From JAGHKQ01 sp041920565 (lineage in GTDB: Bacteria > Bacillota > Bacilli > Bacillales > Bacillaceae_G): 64,000 nucleotides of DNA. A program made the translations under genes and the position numbers. The notes under the pieces are model-generated. The model was not told the DNA's origin. It was given only the letters and a program-made list of their open reading frames with translations, and did not search any database. Location of the stretch: positions 1 through 64,000 of the forward strand of contig JBHGXS010000068.1 of the NCBI GenBank assembly GCA_041920565.1, given 5' to 3'. Positions 17,913 through 27,488 of the stretch are shown here, in pieces. How positions within the stretch are numbered: position 1 is the stretch's first letter; each line of letters starts with the position of its first letter.

Positions 17913-17942
17913 TAAGAAACGGGGGCTCTATCCCCCGTTTCT
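17913..17942 (-). terminator. Terminator after radC
   Basis: An 11-bp GC-rich stem AGAAACGGGGG / CCCCCGTTTCT (17915-17925 with 17932-17942) lies 7 bp after the radC stop, followed by TTATTATCC on the minus strand. Confidence 0.75.
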
Positions 17943-17948
17943 GGCAAT

Positions 17949-18092
17949 TCAATTTATATAGCCTTTTTCTTTTAAGCTGACAAATTTGTGTTCGCCGATA
18001 ATGATATGGTCAAGGAGTTCGATTCCCATAATTTTGCCGCATTCAGCCAGCCGTTTTGTAACTTCGATGTCTTCCCGGCTTGGCGAGGGGTC
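17949..18092 (-). CDS. radC: RadC, 3' exon (after the group II intron)
   Basis: After the intron, the minus strand continues GAC CCC TCG CCA AGC..., encoding DPSPSREDIEVTKRLAECGKIMGIELLDHIIIGEHKFVSLKEKGYIN and a stop. It joins in frame to the 5' exon that ends ...LHNHPSG, rebuilding HNHPSGDPSPSREDI, the JAMM metalloprotease motif; its aspartate lies ten residues after the second histidine. The joined protein has 230 residues, the normal RadC length. Without splicing this part is not translated with the rest. Confidence 0.93.
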   Translation of the reverse strand, partial: DPSPSREDIEVTKRLAECGKIMGIELLDHIIIGEHKFVSLKEKGYIN

Positions 18093-18153
18093 GTAGGGTA
18101 GGCGCCATGCGCCTTGCTTTGTTCCCAAAGCAGGTTTCACAGCTCCCCCCTCA

Positions 18154-18187
18154 GAACCGTACGTACACCTTTCAGTGTATACGGCTC
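18154..18187 (-). ncRNA. Group II intron domain V
   Basis: These 34 bases on the minus strand start GAGCCGTATACAC, turn with GAAA and close with GTGTACGTACGGTTC. This is the canonical domain V: AGC-type triad region, two-base bulge, GNRA-like loop and 34-nt length. Domain VI and the 3' splice site follow within 60 bases. The stop codon of the intron-encoded protein lies inside this hairpin. Confidence 0.93.
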
Positions 18188-20055
18188 GCCAGTTGACTAA
18201 TCGGAATGTGCTTCTCATGATGGTCATGATGGCATTTATAACATAGGACAAGAGTTTTTCTGTTCCGCTCAATCATTATCTTGTCTAAGTATGTTAGATG
18301 TCTCTTTTTCTTCAAGTCCTTTAACTTACGGACATGATGGACTTCCATTTGACCTTCTGTTGTACCACACGCTTCACATTTATTTGCTAATAAACGCTTT
18401 TCGAATTCTGTCCTTCCTGAATATTTCATTGTATTAACTAATACATCAATTTCAGGTGAATCTGCTTTTACTGCACCTCTATGTTTTGGCAGGTCTTTCA
18501 GCTTTACAAACTGGTGGAGCTTGTCATTTCCATGCTTGTCTTTCCTGACGAGGCATAGAACTCCTTGTTTGTGTGTTCGCATGCTAGATGCAACTTTCAT
18601 AGAAGTATTTCTTCGTTTATTAGTAATTGTTTTAATAAAACTACTTTCAGCCAAATAGAATAGCTTATCTAAATGATGGTAATTATTAGCTAGCTTATAG
18701 TAGTTTGCGATTCCTCTTAGTTCCGCGTTGTAGGTATACAAAATTTCTAACTCTGAATTGTTAATTAATTTTGCCCTGTGTGTAATTTTAAAGTTGTCTA
18801 AGTTTCCATATCCATTTTTAATCGCAAATTCGTTGATTTTCTTTTCAGGAATTTCTAACTTAATAGCACCTGATAGGGTTCTCTTTTTTAATGGATGTTT
18901 CTGGTTTTTATATGCGACCCTTTTGACCTTGATTTCATTCCATCTTCGGAATTGATACCCCAAAAAAGGAATGGGCTTTTCTAAATGAGTGACTAATGTT
19001 TTTTCATCGCTAAGGTCAAGATGTAGTTCCTTTTTAAGGAATTTCTTTATCGTTTCTTTAACTTCTAATGCACTTTGTTTTAGGCCTGCAATTCCGATAA
19101 CAAAATCGTCGGCATAACGGACGTATTTCATTCTTTGGTAGTTTTTATCCATAGGGTCGATAGAAGGGATTTCGATTTGCTTACTTTTTAGCTGCCTTAT
19201 TTGGCAAACCAAATCCATTCTGCCATCCCAATATTGGTGTCCGTATTTTCCATCTAGCCTTTCAATTTTTCGGGATAGTGTTTTGATTTCCGAGCGAATT
19301 TTTATATATTCTGTATTCCTTGCTCTGGTCTTTCCCTTTTCGAACTCATTTATGAGTTTTTCCATAAACAGGTCAAATTCATGGAGGTAGATATTGGCTA
19401 GGATAGGCGATATAATACCGCCTTGTGGTGTTCCGCTGTATGTTTTATGATATGTCCAATTCTCCATTACACCACTCTTTAAGGCATTATGAATAAGCAG
19501 CAAGAAACGACGATCATCTATTTTTTTTGAGACAAGTTTCAAAAGTACAGTATGGTTGATATGGTCGAAAAAGCCTTTAATGTCTCCTTCAATACACCAT
19601 GTTAAACCTTTCCACGTGTTTTTGATTTGGGAAAGTGCTGTATGACAGCTTCTTCCTTCCCTAAAACCGTGTGAGTTGTTTGAGAATATTGGTTCATAGA
19701 CGTTTTCCAATATCATTCTCATAACTTCCTGTACCAACTTATCTTTAAAATTTGGAACTCCTAAAGGTCTCTTTTTTCCATTAGCTTTTGGGATATATAC
19801 CCTTCTTACAGGTGCAAAGCGGAATGTTCCTGTTTTTAGCTGTTCGATGATTTTATCGATTTTCTGTAGACTAAAACCATCGATCGTTTCGTTTGATGTT
19901 CCTTTCGTTAGGTTTCCTGAATTCGGATACAACTTTACATAAGCTTTAATCCACAACTCTTTTTTATACATAAGGCGGTAACAATCCGTAATGATTTTTC
20001 CGTTTTGAGAAGCTTTCCTTATAACGTCTAACTGGTGAAATGGATTTTTTGCCAT
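18172..20055 (-). CDS. ltrA: Group II intron-encoded reverse transcriptase/maturase with HNH endonuclease
   Basis: The protein promotes intron splicing and retrohoming by target-primed reverse transcription. ATG at 20055 (MAKNPFHQLDVIRKAS) has AAAGGAG eight bases upstream; another ATG two codons earlier is too close to it. Of 627 residues, the reverse transcriptase spans ~50-350 with GTPQGGIISPILANIYL and the catalytic YADD (about 314-317). The maturase X domain (~380-500) follows. The last ~68 residues form an HNH endonuclease with paired CxxC (CEAC, CYKC) and HH motifs. The TGA stop lies within domain V. Confidence 0.95.
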   Translation of the reverse strand: MAKNPFHQLDVIRKASQNGKIITDCYRLMYKKELWIKAYVKLYPNSGNLTKGTSNETIDGFSLQKIDKIIEQLKTGTFRFAPVRRVYIPKANGKKRPLGVPNFKDKLVQEVMRMILENVYEPIFSNNSHGFREGRSCHTALSQIKNTWKGLTWCIEGDIKGFFDHINHTVLLKLVSKKIDDRRFLLLIHNALKSGVMENWTYHKTYSGTPQGGIISPILANIYLHEFDLFMEKLINEFEKGKTRARNTEYIKIRSEIKTLSRKIERLDGKYGHQYWDGRMDLVCQIRQLKSKQIEIPSIDPMDKNYQRMKYVRYADDFVIGIAGLKQSALEVKETIKKFLKKELHLDLSDEKTLVTHLEKPIPFLGYQFRRWNEIKVKRVAYKNQKHPLKKRTLSGAIKLEIPEKKINEFAIKNGYGNLDNFKITHRAKLINNSELEILYTYNAELRGIANYYKLANNYHHLDKLFYLAESSFIKTITNKRRNTSMKVASSMRTHKQGVLCLVRKDKHGNDKLHQFVKLKDLPKHRGAVKADSPEIDVLVNTMKYSGRTEFEKRLLANKCEACGTTEGQMEVHHVRKLKDLKKKRHLTYLDKIMIERNRKTLVLCYKCHHDHHEKHIPISQLASRIH

Positions 20056-20628
20056 ATTCATGACTCCTTTCCCGTTGACGTTAACATCAACCTGTCTCCC
20101 TTCCCCCTGCTAAACTCATTACAAGCAAACGTCGGGTACTATGGAGACTCCGTTACCATATGCAATTTTCATAGACCTTTTGTCTAATAGCCATTTGGCG
20201 CTTGCACTTAGGTAATCCCTGCATTATGCATAATGATAGATACATGATGGTTAGGTATCCCTTTCGACGGTTTCCTCGTGCAGAGGATTGAAGGACAAAC
20301 CTTACTATGGACGGGAAAGCGGCGGTTTCCCACAGACGCTCAGGAGATACGTCCCCCATTTTGTCCTCGTTGCCTGTTAGCTATCGTAGACAACGGCGCA
20401 CCCATCGCTCATTCGTCTAGGATTCAAGCAGTATAGCTTTTACCATACATCACTTGGTCTGAAGAACTGACTCGACGTTAGATAGCTTTGTCGTCTTTTC
20501 TCCTTTTCACATCATGCTTTGTTCCCTATATTGGGTTTCCCCTCAAGGTAAGATGCTGACCATGGAACGTTGTAAGGAGTTCCAGATTTCTAATGAAATC
20601 ACTATCATTAAGCACCTTGCAGGCGCAC

Positions 20629-21177
20629 TCCGGAGGGATGATTATGCAGACAAATGATAGAGGCAGCTGAACGGCGAAACGCCTCCTTGTAGACCTCGCG
20701 AGGATGTACAATAGAGACGTTTAGGCTCCCGATAAACACGGTTTGCCGGTGGATAATTTGATTTTTCGTATTCAAATACAGGCAGACAAAATGCTCTTGC
20801 GTTAAAAAACGCATTTCTTCCATCATGTACTTTGCACAGTCTTCCGGATTGCGGATGCTATATCGTTGATCGTACTGCAATCTCACCATTCTTCGTCCTA
20901 GTTCAAAAGATGCCAAAAGCTGCGCAGCCTTTGCTTCTCCGATGCCGGGAATACCTGTGATTTCTTCTATTGTGGCATCTTTGAGCAATCGCAATCCGTC
21001 AAAATGGTTTAAAATCCTGTTCGCTAATGTAAGAGCGGATTCGCTTTTTGAACCGGTTCGCAATAAAATGGCTAATAATTCTATGTTGGACAAACTGTTT
21101 ACCCCTTCTGAGATAAGGCGTTCTCTCGGTCGATCGTCTTTTGGCATGTCCCGAATAAAAAAAGACTGTACGCTCAC
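20629..21177 (-). CDS. radC: RadC, 5' exon (before the group II intron)
   Basis: This exon encodes 183 residues from GTG at 21177 (MSVQSFFIRDMPKDDRPRERLISEGVNSLSNIELLAILLRTG), with GGGGAGAGGAGA upstream. A helix-hairpin-helix (EEITGIPGIGEAKAAQLLASFELGRR) is followed by the JAMM/MPN domain, which stops at ICLHNHPSG where the intron enters. Unspliced translation would add only VRLQGA. RadC proteins are JAMM-domain proteins of uncertain role in DNA metabolism. It lies 20 bp after maf. Confidence 0.95.
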
Positions 21178-21197
21178 TTCTCCTCTCCCCCCTTTTC

Positions 21198-21758
21198 TTA
21201 AAAGCCAAACTTTCGCAGTTCGCGAATCGTTCTCGCAACAGGCAATCCTACAACAGAATAATAATCTCCGTTAATCCGCTTGACGAGCGAAGCCCCAAAG
21301 CCTTGAATGCCGTAAGCACCCGCCTTGTCAAATGGTTCTTTGCTTTCAATATAAGTTTGAATTTCTTCTTCTGAAAGCTCCCAAAACGTAACCTCCGTTC
21401 GTTCAAAAAACGTTACGGTTTGATCTGGAGAAACAATGGCGACTCCTGTATACACTTCATGTGTACGACCAGACAACATTCGCAGCATGGATTCCGCTTC
21501 TTCTTTGTTTTTAGGCTTTCCTAAAATATGAGAGTCATAAGTCACAATTGTATCTGCTCCAAGGATTGTGGCATGAGGAAAACGGGATGCTACGTCTGAC
21601 GCTTTTTGCAAAGCAAGCGACATGACGATTTCATCAGGAGAAGCATGTTCGTCAACAGTTTCCTCTATTTCACTGACAGAAACCTGGAAGGACAGACGGA
21701 GATTTTCAAGAAGTTCCTTACGGCGTGGAGAGCCTGAAGCCAGGATAAGACGTTCCAT
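21198..21758 (-). CDS. maf: Maf, nucleoside triphosphate pyrophosphatase (septum-formation inhibitor)
   Basis: The 186-residue protein has the family start LILASGSPRRKELLENL and the motifs ADTIV (catalytic aspartate) and GAYGIQGFGASLV. Maf-family enzymes hydrolyse dTTP/UTP and modified nucleotides; over-expression blocks septation in B. subtilis. It is downstream of spoIIB and upstream of radC in the classic order. Confidence 0.95.
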   Translation of the reverse strand: MERLILASGSPRRKELLENLRLSFQVSVSEIEETVDEHASPDEIVMSLALQKASDVASRFPHATILGADTIVTYDSHILGKPKNKEEAESMLRMLSGRTHEVYTGVAIVSPDQTVTFFERTEVTFWELSEEEIQTYIESKEPFDKAGAYGIQGFGASLVKRINGDYYSVVGLPVARTIRELRKFGF

Positions 21759-21883
21759 TCTATCACCTTTCTTTCTTTTTTCTTTTAAGCAAGAAGATAC
21801 AGTCCTATCCTACCAAAAGTAAACGCTGCTCACAAATTTACAAAATGGCATTTTCAGGGATGGATTTGTCATTCGGCGATCTA

Positions 21884-21914
21884 AAAAAGAAAAAGAAGGA
21901 AGCCTCCTTCTTTT
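21884..21914 (-). terminator. Terminator after spoIIB
   Basis: A 10-bp stem AAAAGAAGGA-agcc-TCCTTCTTTT (21891-21914) has further T residues downstream on the minus strand. It overlaps the end of spoIIB. Confidence 0.8.
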
Positions 21915-21917
21915 GTC

Positions 21918-22919
21918 TTACTGCACCATTTTCGACATCATTGCTTCATAAGCCGCCAGGCCATCAAGCAAAAACTGCTGTAATTTCAAAAAATCGGCTT
22001 CTTTTTTCGATTCTTTGTATTCTTTTAAAGCGTTATAGGATAAGGTGCTATAGCCAAAAAATTTTTTAATTTCTTCTTGCTTGATTGTCTTACTCTGGCC
22101 GGACAGGCTCTTAAATTCTTTTTGCAAACTGTTCCACTTTTCTTCTGTTATCTTTTGACCAGAATAAAGAACCGAGGCTGCTTCGACCATACGTTGAAAA
22201 AAAGTGCTTCCTAGCAAAATCTTTTCCGCTTGCTTTTCATATTGCTTCGCAACTGTGCCGCTTTTTGCAGCAAGCGGCTTTTCCCAAGTGCTCAGCCCTT
22301 TCTTTTTATAAGTTTGCCCCATTGTTTTATTAACCGTTTCCTCGTTAGAAATACCAATCAGCAGCAGGATTTTATCTCCCATATCGACAAGGGACGCGGG
22401 CACACCTTTTTGTTTTGCATCTTCCAATGCTTGCTTCGCTTTATCTGTTGCCGTAAATGCACCGCCTTGCACAACATATAAAGAAAGAGGTTCAATTTTC
22501 GATACTGCGCTTGATTTAGAAGACTCTTTTTCCGAAGCAGCAACTGTTTGCTTCGGAGTCACAGCAACAGTTTGCGGTTGCTGTTCTTTGAGAGGCTCGT
22601 TACTTCCCAGCACATTTAACACGATGAACCCCAGTCCCGTTCCAAAAAGGGAAGCAGTGAGAATGATTGCTGCAATTTTCTTGCCTACCCCCTTGTCTTT
22701 TTGAAGGAATGTGTTTTTGAATCCTTCCTTATAGCTATTTTTGTTATAAAACGGAACAACATTGCTATACTCCGGCTCCTTAGATGGCAACACCCATTCA
22801 AAATCAGCCTCTTTTCGCGGCATCTCCCGTTCCTTCTCTTCTTTTTTGCGAGATGCTTCTGTATAGTTTTTCTCTACTCCGTTCAGCTTTACGGAAATTT
22901 TCGTTGAATGCTTGTCCAT
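21918..22919 (-). CDS. spoIIB: SpoIIB, stage II sporulation (septal wall thinning) protein
   Basis: SpoIIB goes to the sporulation septum and helps recruit the engulfment proteins. ATG at 22919 (MDKHSTKISVKLNGVEKNY) follows GGGGTTGAGGAC; the frame runs 15 codons further upstream without a ribosome site. The 333 residues have a charged cytoplasmic N-terminus, one membrane segment (IAAIILTASLFGTGLGFIVLNVLG, ~112-135), a linker and a SPOR-like domain (LYVVQGGAFTATDKAKQALEDAKQKG, ~185-255) that binds peptidoglycan. B. subtilis has comC between spoIIB and folC; none is seen here. Confidence 0.88.
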   Translation of the reverse strand: MDKHSTKISVKLNGVEKNYTEASRKKEEKEREMPRKEADFEWVLPSKEPEYSNVVPFYNKNSYKEGFKNTFLQKDKGVGKKIAAIILTASLFGTGLGFIVLNVLGSNEPLKEQQPQTVAVTPKQTVAASEKESSKSSAVSKIEPLSLYVVQGGAFTATDKAKQALEDAKQKGVPASLVDMGDKILLLIGISNEETVNKTMGQTYKKKGLSTWEKPLAAKSGTVAKQYEKQAEKILLGSTFFQRMVEAASVLYSGQKITEEKWNSLQKEFKSLSGQSKTIKQEEIKKFFGYSTLSYNALKEYKESKKEADFLKLQQFLLDGLAAYEAMMSKMVQ

Positions 22920-23119
22920 GTCCTCAACCCCTTTACTGTATGCCGTTCTCCTCATTGTCAGCATCGTAACATATATAAGGAAAAAAATAACAAGATATTT
23001 GTCATGGAAGTTTATAAGCTTTTCGCCAATTTCTCCTATAATTCCTAACGATTCTTTCTTAGGTTTGTACTATATGTATTCTTCTCCTGTAGTCCATAGA
23101 ACCTTGTCCTATATTTCTC

Positions 23120-23147
23120 CAAAAAAATAGACAGCCTGCGCTGTCTA
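23120..23147 (-). terminator. Terminator after folC
   Basis: TAGACAGC-gcag-GCTGTCTA stem followed by T7 on the minus strand; the folC stop codon is part of the stem. Confidence 0.88.
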
Positions 23148-24446
23148 CTTTTTCATGCTCAATATGAATTTGCGTACGTCAGAAATGAAGTAAAGAGAAC
23201 CAGTGATAACAAGAACTTCATTTTTTTGTATGTTTCTTATTGTTTCCATCACAGCTTCCTGCCAGTTCTCAAATACCTCTTTGTTTTTCAACTGAGAATG
23301 AGAGGCAAGTATCTTTGCCGAAACAGCCCGCGGAAAGTCAAACGTTGTAAATATCATTTTGTCCGCAACCATTTCCAGCTTGCTTATCATGCTTGCAACC
23401 GGCTTATCAGAAAGCGCTGTAAATAAAATCACAATTTTGTTCTCACCGTAATGGGATTGAATTGTTTGAACTAAGCTGTCCACTCCTTCCGGATTATGGG
23501 CACCGTCTATAATAACGGGAGGATGCTCTAAAACCTGCTCGAATCGTCCGAGCCAAAACGCTTCCTGCAATCCTTCTCTTATATGCTGCTCTTCTATCAA
23601 GAAAGACAAATATGTTTGCAAATATTTGACGGCCATTACCGCCACAGAAGCATTTTGAACTTGATGAGCTCCTTTCATGGAAATAATAAGGTTCTCGTAC
23701 GAGCCAAACGGACATTGAAACGAAAAAGTTTCTCCTCTTTTGTCAGATTGGATATGCTCTAGCCAAAAGTCCTGTCCAAGCTCGTATACCTTTGCCCGTT
23801 TGTTCTTTGCTTCATTTCGAATTACCTGTAACGCTCCAAGCTGCTGCACTCCTGTCACAAGAGGCACTCCCGATTTAATAATGCCTGCTTTTTCCCCCGC
23901 AATTTCTTCAAGCGTCTCCCCCAAAATACGCATATGATCGAATCCAATGGTCGTAATGATTGTTAAGACTGGATGAATGACGTTTGTAGAATCATAACGT
24001 CCGCCAAGTCCTGTTTCGAACAATACAAGGTCTACAACATTCATTTTTCCGAAGTAATATATGGCCATCACTGTAATGACTTCAAATTCTGTAGCAGAAC
24101 CCAAATCGGTTTCATCGAGTTCCTCTACAATCGGCTTTACCGCATTTACAAGATGAATGATTTCCTCATCGGAAATCGGGATGCCGTTGACGCTGATTCT
24201 CTCATTAAACGATTCAATATAAGGGGAGGTGAACGTTCCTATTGTGTAATCGGCTTGCTGTAAAATAGAACGAATATATGTAACGGTTGATCCTTTTCCG
24301 TTTGTTCCTGCGATATGTACGCACTTTATTCGTCTTTCCGGATGGTCCAGCCGTTTGAGCATCCATTTCATTCGTTCCAATCCCGGCTTAATGCCAAACT
24401 GAAGACGATTGTGAACCCATTGCACCGCTTCTTCGTATGTATTCAT
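23145..24446 (-). CDS. folC: Folylpolyglutamate synthase/dihydrofolate synthase FolC
   Basis: FolC adds glutamate to dihydropteroate and to folates. ATG at 24446 (MNTYEEAVQWVHNRLQFGIKPGLERM) follows GAGGGAC. The 433-residue protein has the Mur-ligase ATP-binding loop HIAGTNGKGSTVTYI (~42-56), the folate-binding TSPYIESFNERI, and the C-terminal ligase domain with PPVIIDGAHNPEGV. It lies directly downstream of valS. Confidence 0.96.
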   Translation of the reverse strand: MNTYEEAVQWVHNRLQFGIKPGLERMKWMLKRLDHPERRIKCVHIAGTNGKGSTVTYIRSILQQADYTIGTFTSPYIESFNERISVNGIPISDEEIIHLVNAVKPIVEELDETDLGSATEFEVITVMAIYYFGKMNVVDLVLFETGLGGRYDSTNVIHPVLTIITTIGFDHMRILGETLEEIAGEKAGIIKSGVPLVTGVQQLGALQVIRNEAKNKRAKVYELGQDFWLEHIQSDKRGETFSFQCPFGSYENLIISMKGAHQVQNASVAVMAVKYLQTYLSFLIEEQHIREGLQEAFWLGRFEQVLEHPPVIIDGAHNPEGVDSLVQTIQSHYGENKIVILFTALSDKPVASMISKLEMVADKMIFTTFDFPRAVSAKILASHSQLKNKEVFENWQEAVMETIRNIQKNEVLVITGSLYFISDVRKFILSMKK

Positions 24447-24546
24447 GCAAGTCCCTCGCTTTTTGAATGTAAAAAAGAACCCAACACGGGTTTGTTCCAC
24501 ATATTATTATACGCTATTTGGAACACGCATGTCGGGTTCTTCTGTA

Positions 24547-27189
24547 TTATTTTGTTAGCTCTTCTAAGCGCTGACGCACTGTTTCACGCTTTTCGAGGTA
24601 ATCACGCTCTTTTGCACGTTCTTCTTCAATTACTTTTGCTGGCGCTTTTTTCACGAAACCTTCATTGCTTAATTTTTTCTGTACGCGTTCTACTTCCGCA
24701 TTCAGTTTATCCAGTTCTTTCTTTAAACGGCTGATTTCTTCATCCAGGTTAATTAATCCTTCAAGCGGCAAGAACAATTCTGCACCTGTTACAACAGCAG
24801 TCATGCATTTCTCCGGCGCTTTTACATCCGTTGCAATAACGAGGTCGCTTGGGTTGCAGAAGCGTTCAATGTAGGAACGATTCTTTTCGAGCTTCGCAAG
24901 AATCGTTTCATCCTTCGCCTTCAAGTACAGCTGGATCTTTTTGCTCAGCGGTGTATTCACTTCTGCACGAATGTTGCGTACAGAACGGATAATTTCTACT
25001 AATAAGCGCATTTCATCTACTGCTTCTGTATACATAAACTCTTCACGAGCCGTCGGCCAGCTTGCAACTGTAATGGAGTCCCCTTGATGAGGAAGGTGCT
25101 GCCAAATTTCTTCTGTTACGAACGGCATGAACGGATGCAGCAATCTCATTGTATTGTCTAAAACATATGCCAATACAGAACGAGTGGTTTTCTTCGCTTC
25201 TTCGTCTTCACCGTATAACGGAAGTTTCGCCATTTCAATATACCAGTCGCAAAGGTCATCCCAAATGAAATTGTAGAGGGCGCGGCCTACTTCACCGAAC
25301 TCATATTTTTCAATATTCTTCGTCACGCTTTCGATCGTCTCATTTAAGCGAGTTAAAATCCATTTGTCTGCTACAGATTTCTCGCCGGACAAGTCAAGTT
25401 CTTCGTACGTCATGCCGCCCATGTTCATCAACGCGAAGCGGGATGCGTTCCAAATTTTATTTACGAAGTTCCAAGTCGATTCTACTTTTTCGATGCTGAA
25501 TCGTAAATCCTGACCAGGTGCGCTTCCTGTTGATAAGAAGTAACGTAAAGAATCCGCACCGTATTGATCGATAACATCCATCGGGTCTACGCCGTTTCCT
25601 AGTGATTTACTCATTTTGCGGCCCTGAGCGTCGCGAACTAACCCGTGGATCAATACGTCTTGGAACGGACGTTGTCCTGTAAACTCAAGCCCTTGGAAAA
25701 TCATGCGGGATACCCAGAAGAAGATGATATCATAACCAGTTACTAGTACGTTAGTAGGGTAGTAACGTTTAAAATCTTCTGCATCTTTGTTCGGCCACCC
25801 TAAGGTAGAGAACGGCCATAGTGCGGAGCTGAACCACGTATCCAGTACGTCCGGATCTTGCTCCCAGTTTTCAATATCTGCCGGCGGATTTGTATCAACA
25901 TATACTTCTCCTGTTTCTTTGTGATACCAAGCCGGAATGCGGTGGCCCCACCATAATTGACGGGAAATACACCAGTCACGGATGTTTTCCATCCAGTGCA
26001 AATACGTTTTTTCAAAACGCTCCGGTACGAAGTTTACTTTTTCTTCTTGCTGTTGAAGAGCGATTGCTTTTTCTGCCAGCGGCTGCATTTTTACGAACCA
26101 TTGTGTGGACAAATATGGTTCAACTACTGCTCCGCTTCGTTCGCTGTGACCAACAGAATGCATATGCTCTTCAATTTTGATAAGAACGCCTTGCTCTTCT
26201 AGGTCTTTTACGATTTGCTTGCGGCATTCAAAGCGGTCCATACCGTTGTATTTGCCTGCATTCTCGTTCATTGTGCCGTCTTCGTTCATCACCAGGATGC
26301 GCGGCAAGTTATGGCGGTTTCCGATTTCAAAATCGTTCGGATCATGGGCCGGCGTAATTTTTACTGCCCCGGAACCGAATTCCATATCTACATAATCGTC
26401 GCCTACAACCGGAATTTCGCGGCCGACAATCGGCAGAATAGCTGTTTTGCCTATTAAATGTTTATAACGCTCATCTTCCGGATGAACTGCAATCGCTGTA
26501 TCGCCAAGCATCGTTTCCGGACGAGTCGTTGCGATTTCGATGTAACCGGAACCGTCGGAAAGCGGATAACGCATATGATAGAACGCGCCTTGTACGTCTT
26601 TGTAAATAACCTCGATATCAGATAATGCTGTACGTGTAGCAGGGTCCCAGTTGATAATGTATTCGCCGCGATAAATCAGCCCTTTTTTATAAAGGGTAAC
26701 GAATACTTCACGAACGGCATCGGATAATCCTTCATCCAGCGTAAAGCGCTCGCGTGTATAGTCTAATCCTAATCCAAGCTTTGCCCATTGCTGGCGAATG
26801 TGGGAAGCATATTCTTCTTTCCATTCCCATGCTTTTTCTAAAAATTTCTCGCGCCCTAAGTCGTAACGCGTTACACCTTCTTCACGAAGCTTTGCTTCTA
26901 CTTTTGCCTGCGTTGCAATTCCTGCATGGTCCATGCCCGGCAGCCATAGAACATCATAGCCCTGCATGCGCTTCACGCGTGTTAAAATGTCTTGTAGCGT
27001 CGTATCCCATGCATGCCCTAAATGAAGCTTGCCTGTTACGTTTGGAGGCGGAATCACAATCGTATACGGCTCTTTTTCAGATTCGCCTTTTGCTTCAAAA
27101 TATTTGCCTTCCAGCCACCATTGGTAGCGGTCTCGTTCTACGGATTTCGGATCGTATTTCGTCGGTAAAGTTTTTTCCGTATGCTCCAT
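24547..27189 (-). CDS. valS: Valyl-tRNA synthetase ValS
   Basis: ValS charges tRNA-Val. ATG at 27189 (MEHTEKTLPTKYDPKSVERD) follows GGAGGG; the upstream in-frame extension lies in the T-box terminator. The 880 residues include the class I signatures HIGH (HLGH in PNVTGKLHLGHAW) and KMSKS (GRKMSKSLGNG), the editing domain (TTRPETMLGDTAIAV) and a C-terminal coiled coil (LINLDEEISRLKKELDKLNAEVERVQKKL). It is controlled by a T-box leader. Confidence 0.98.
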   Translation of the reverse strand: MEHTEKTLPTKYDPKSVERDRYQWWLEGKYFEAKGESEKEPYTIVIPPPNVTGKLHLGHAWDTTLQDILTRVKRMQGYDVLWLPGMDHAGIATQAKVEAKLREEGVTRYDLGREKFLEKAWEWKEEYASHIRQQWAKLGLGLDYTRERFTLDEGLSDAVREVFVTLYKKGLIYRGEYIINWDPATRTALSDIEVIYKDVQGAFYHMRYPLSDGSGYIEIATTRPETMLGDTAIAVHPEDERYKHLIGKTAILPIVGREIPVVGDDYVDMEFGSGAVKITPAHDPNDFEIGNRHNLPRILVMNEDGTMNENAGKYNGMDRFECRKQIVKDLEEQGVLIKIEEHMHSVGHSERSGAVVEPYLSTQWFVKMQPLAEKAIALQQQEEKVNFVPERFEKTYLHWMENIRDWCISRQLWWGHRIPAWYHKETGEVYVDTNPPADIENWEQDPDVLDTWFSSALWPFSTLGWPNKDAEDFKRYYPTNVLVTGYDIIFFWVSRMIFQGLEFTGQRPFQDVLIHGLVRDAQGRKMSKSLGNGVDPMDVIDQYGADSLRYFLSTGSAPGQDLRFSIEKVESTWNFVNKIWNASRFALMNMGGMTYEELDLSGEKSVADKWILTRLNETIESVTKNIEKYEFGEVGRALYNFIWDDLCDWYIEMAKLPLYGEDEEAKKTTRSVLAYVLDNTMRLLHPFMPFVTEEIWQHLPHQGDSITVASWPTAREEFMYTEAVDEMRLLVEIIRSVRNIRAEVNTPLSKKIQLYLKAKDETILAKLEKNRSYIERFCNPSDLVIATDVKAPEKCMTAVVTGAELFLPLEGLINLDEEISRLKKELDKLNAEVERVQKKLSNEGFVKKAPAKVIEEERAKERDYLEKRETVRQRLEELTK

Positions 27190-27220
27190 GTTTATCCCTC
27201 CTGTTTTTTCTGAATTAAAA

Positions 27221-27481
27221 TAAAAAAACCCCATCATCCCAAAAGGACGAATGGAGTTATATTCGCGGTACCACCTTTTTTCGCAAACATACGATGTATA
27301 TTTGCGCTCTCAATTCTGTAACGGGTTACAACCGGCTTCTTCTACTGAACGTTCAAAGAAGCTGCTCAAGGGCGACCTTCCAACTCTGCCATCTAAGAAA
27401 TCTCCCAGCTAATGATTTCTCTCTCTGAAGATGCAGGAAGCTGTACTCTTCCCTGTCCATGCATTTTTGTATTCAGTTTAT
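27221..27481 (-). ncRNA. T-box leader of valS
   Basis: The conserved T-box sequence AAAGGTGGTACCGCG is at 27264-27278. It is followed by a terminator (ACTCCATTCGTCC-tttt-GGGATGATGGGGT) with T7. Stem I lies upstream (about 27300-27470) with AGAGAGA-type elements; GTC at 27374-27376, in GGAAGGTCGCCC, is the likely specifier codon for valine. Uncharged tRNA-Val would stabilise the antiterminator and switch on valS-folC. The region has no gene. Confidence 0.93.
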
Positions 27482-27488
27482 ACACTAT

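Larger units (their letters stand above)
18093..20628 (-). mobile_element. Group II intron (2,536 bp) inserted in radC
   Basis: The 5' edge is GTGCGCCTGCAAGG (from 20628), matching the bacterial group II start GUGYG. The 3' edge ends ...GCCTACCCTAC at 18093. Removing exactly this segment restores the RadC frame. Domain V is at 18154-18187. The intron-encoded protein occupies 18172-20055 (domain IV), and the 570 bases 20056-20628 hold the catalytic RNA domains I-III. Intron and radC have the same orientation, as splicing requires. Reverse transcriptase, maturase and endonuclease motifs are intact, so the element may still be active and mobile. Confidence 0.96.

Noticed and set aside
20153..20359. 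Minus-strand frame of 68 codons upstream of the intron protein
   Set aside because: It lies in the structured RNA domains of the group II intron; no start signal.
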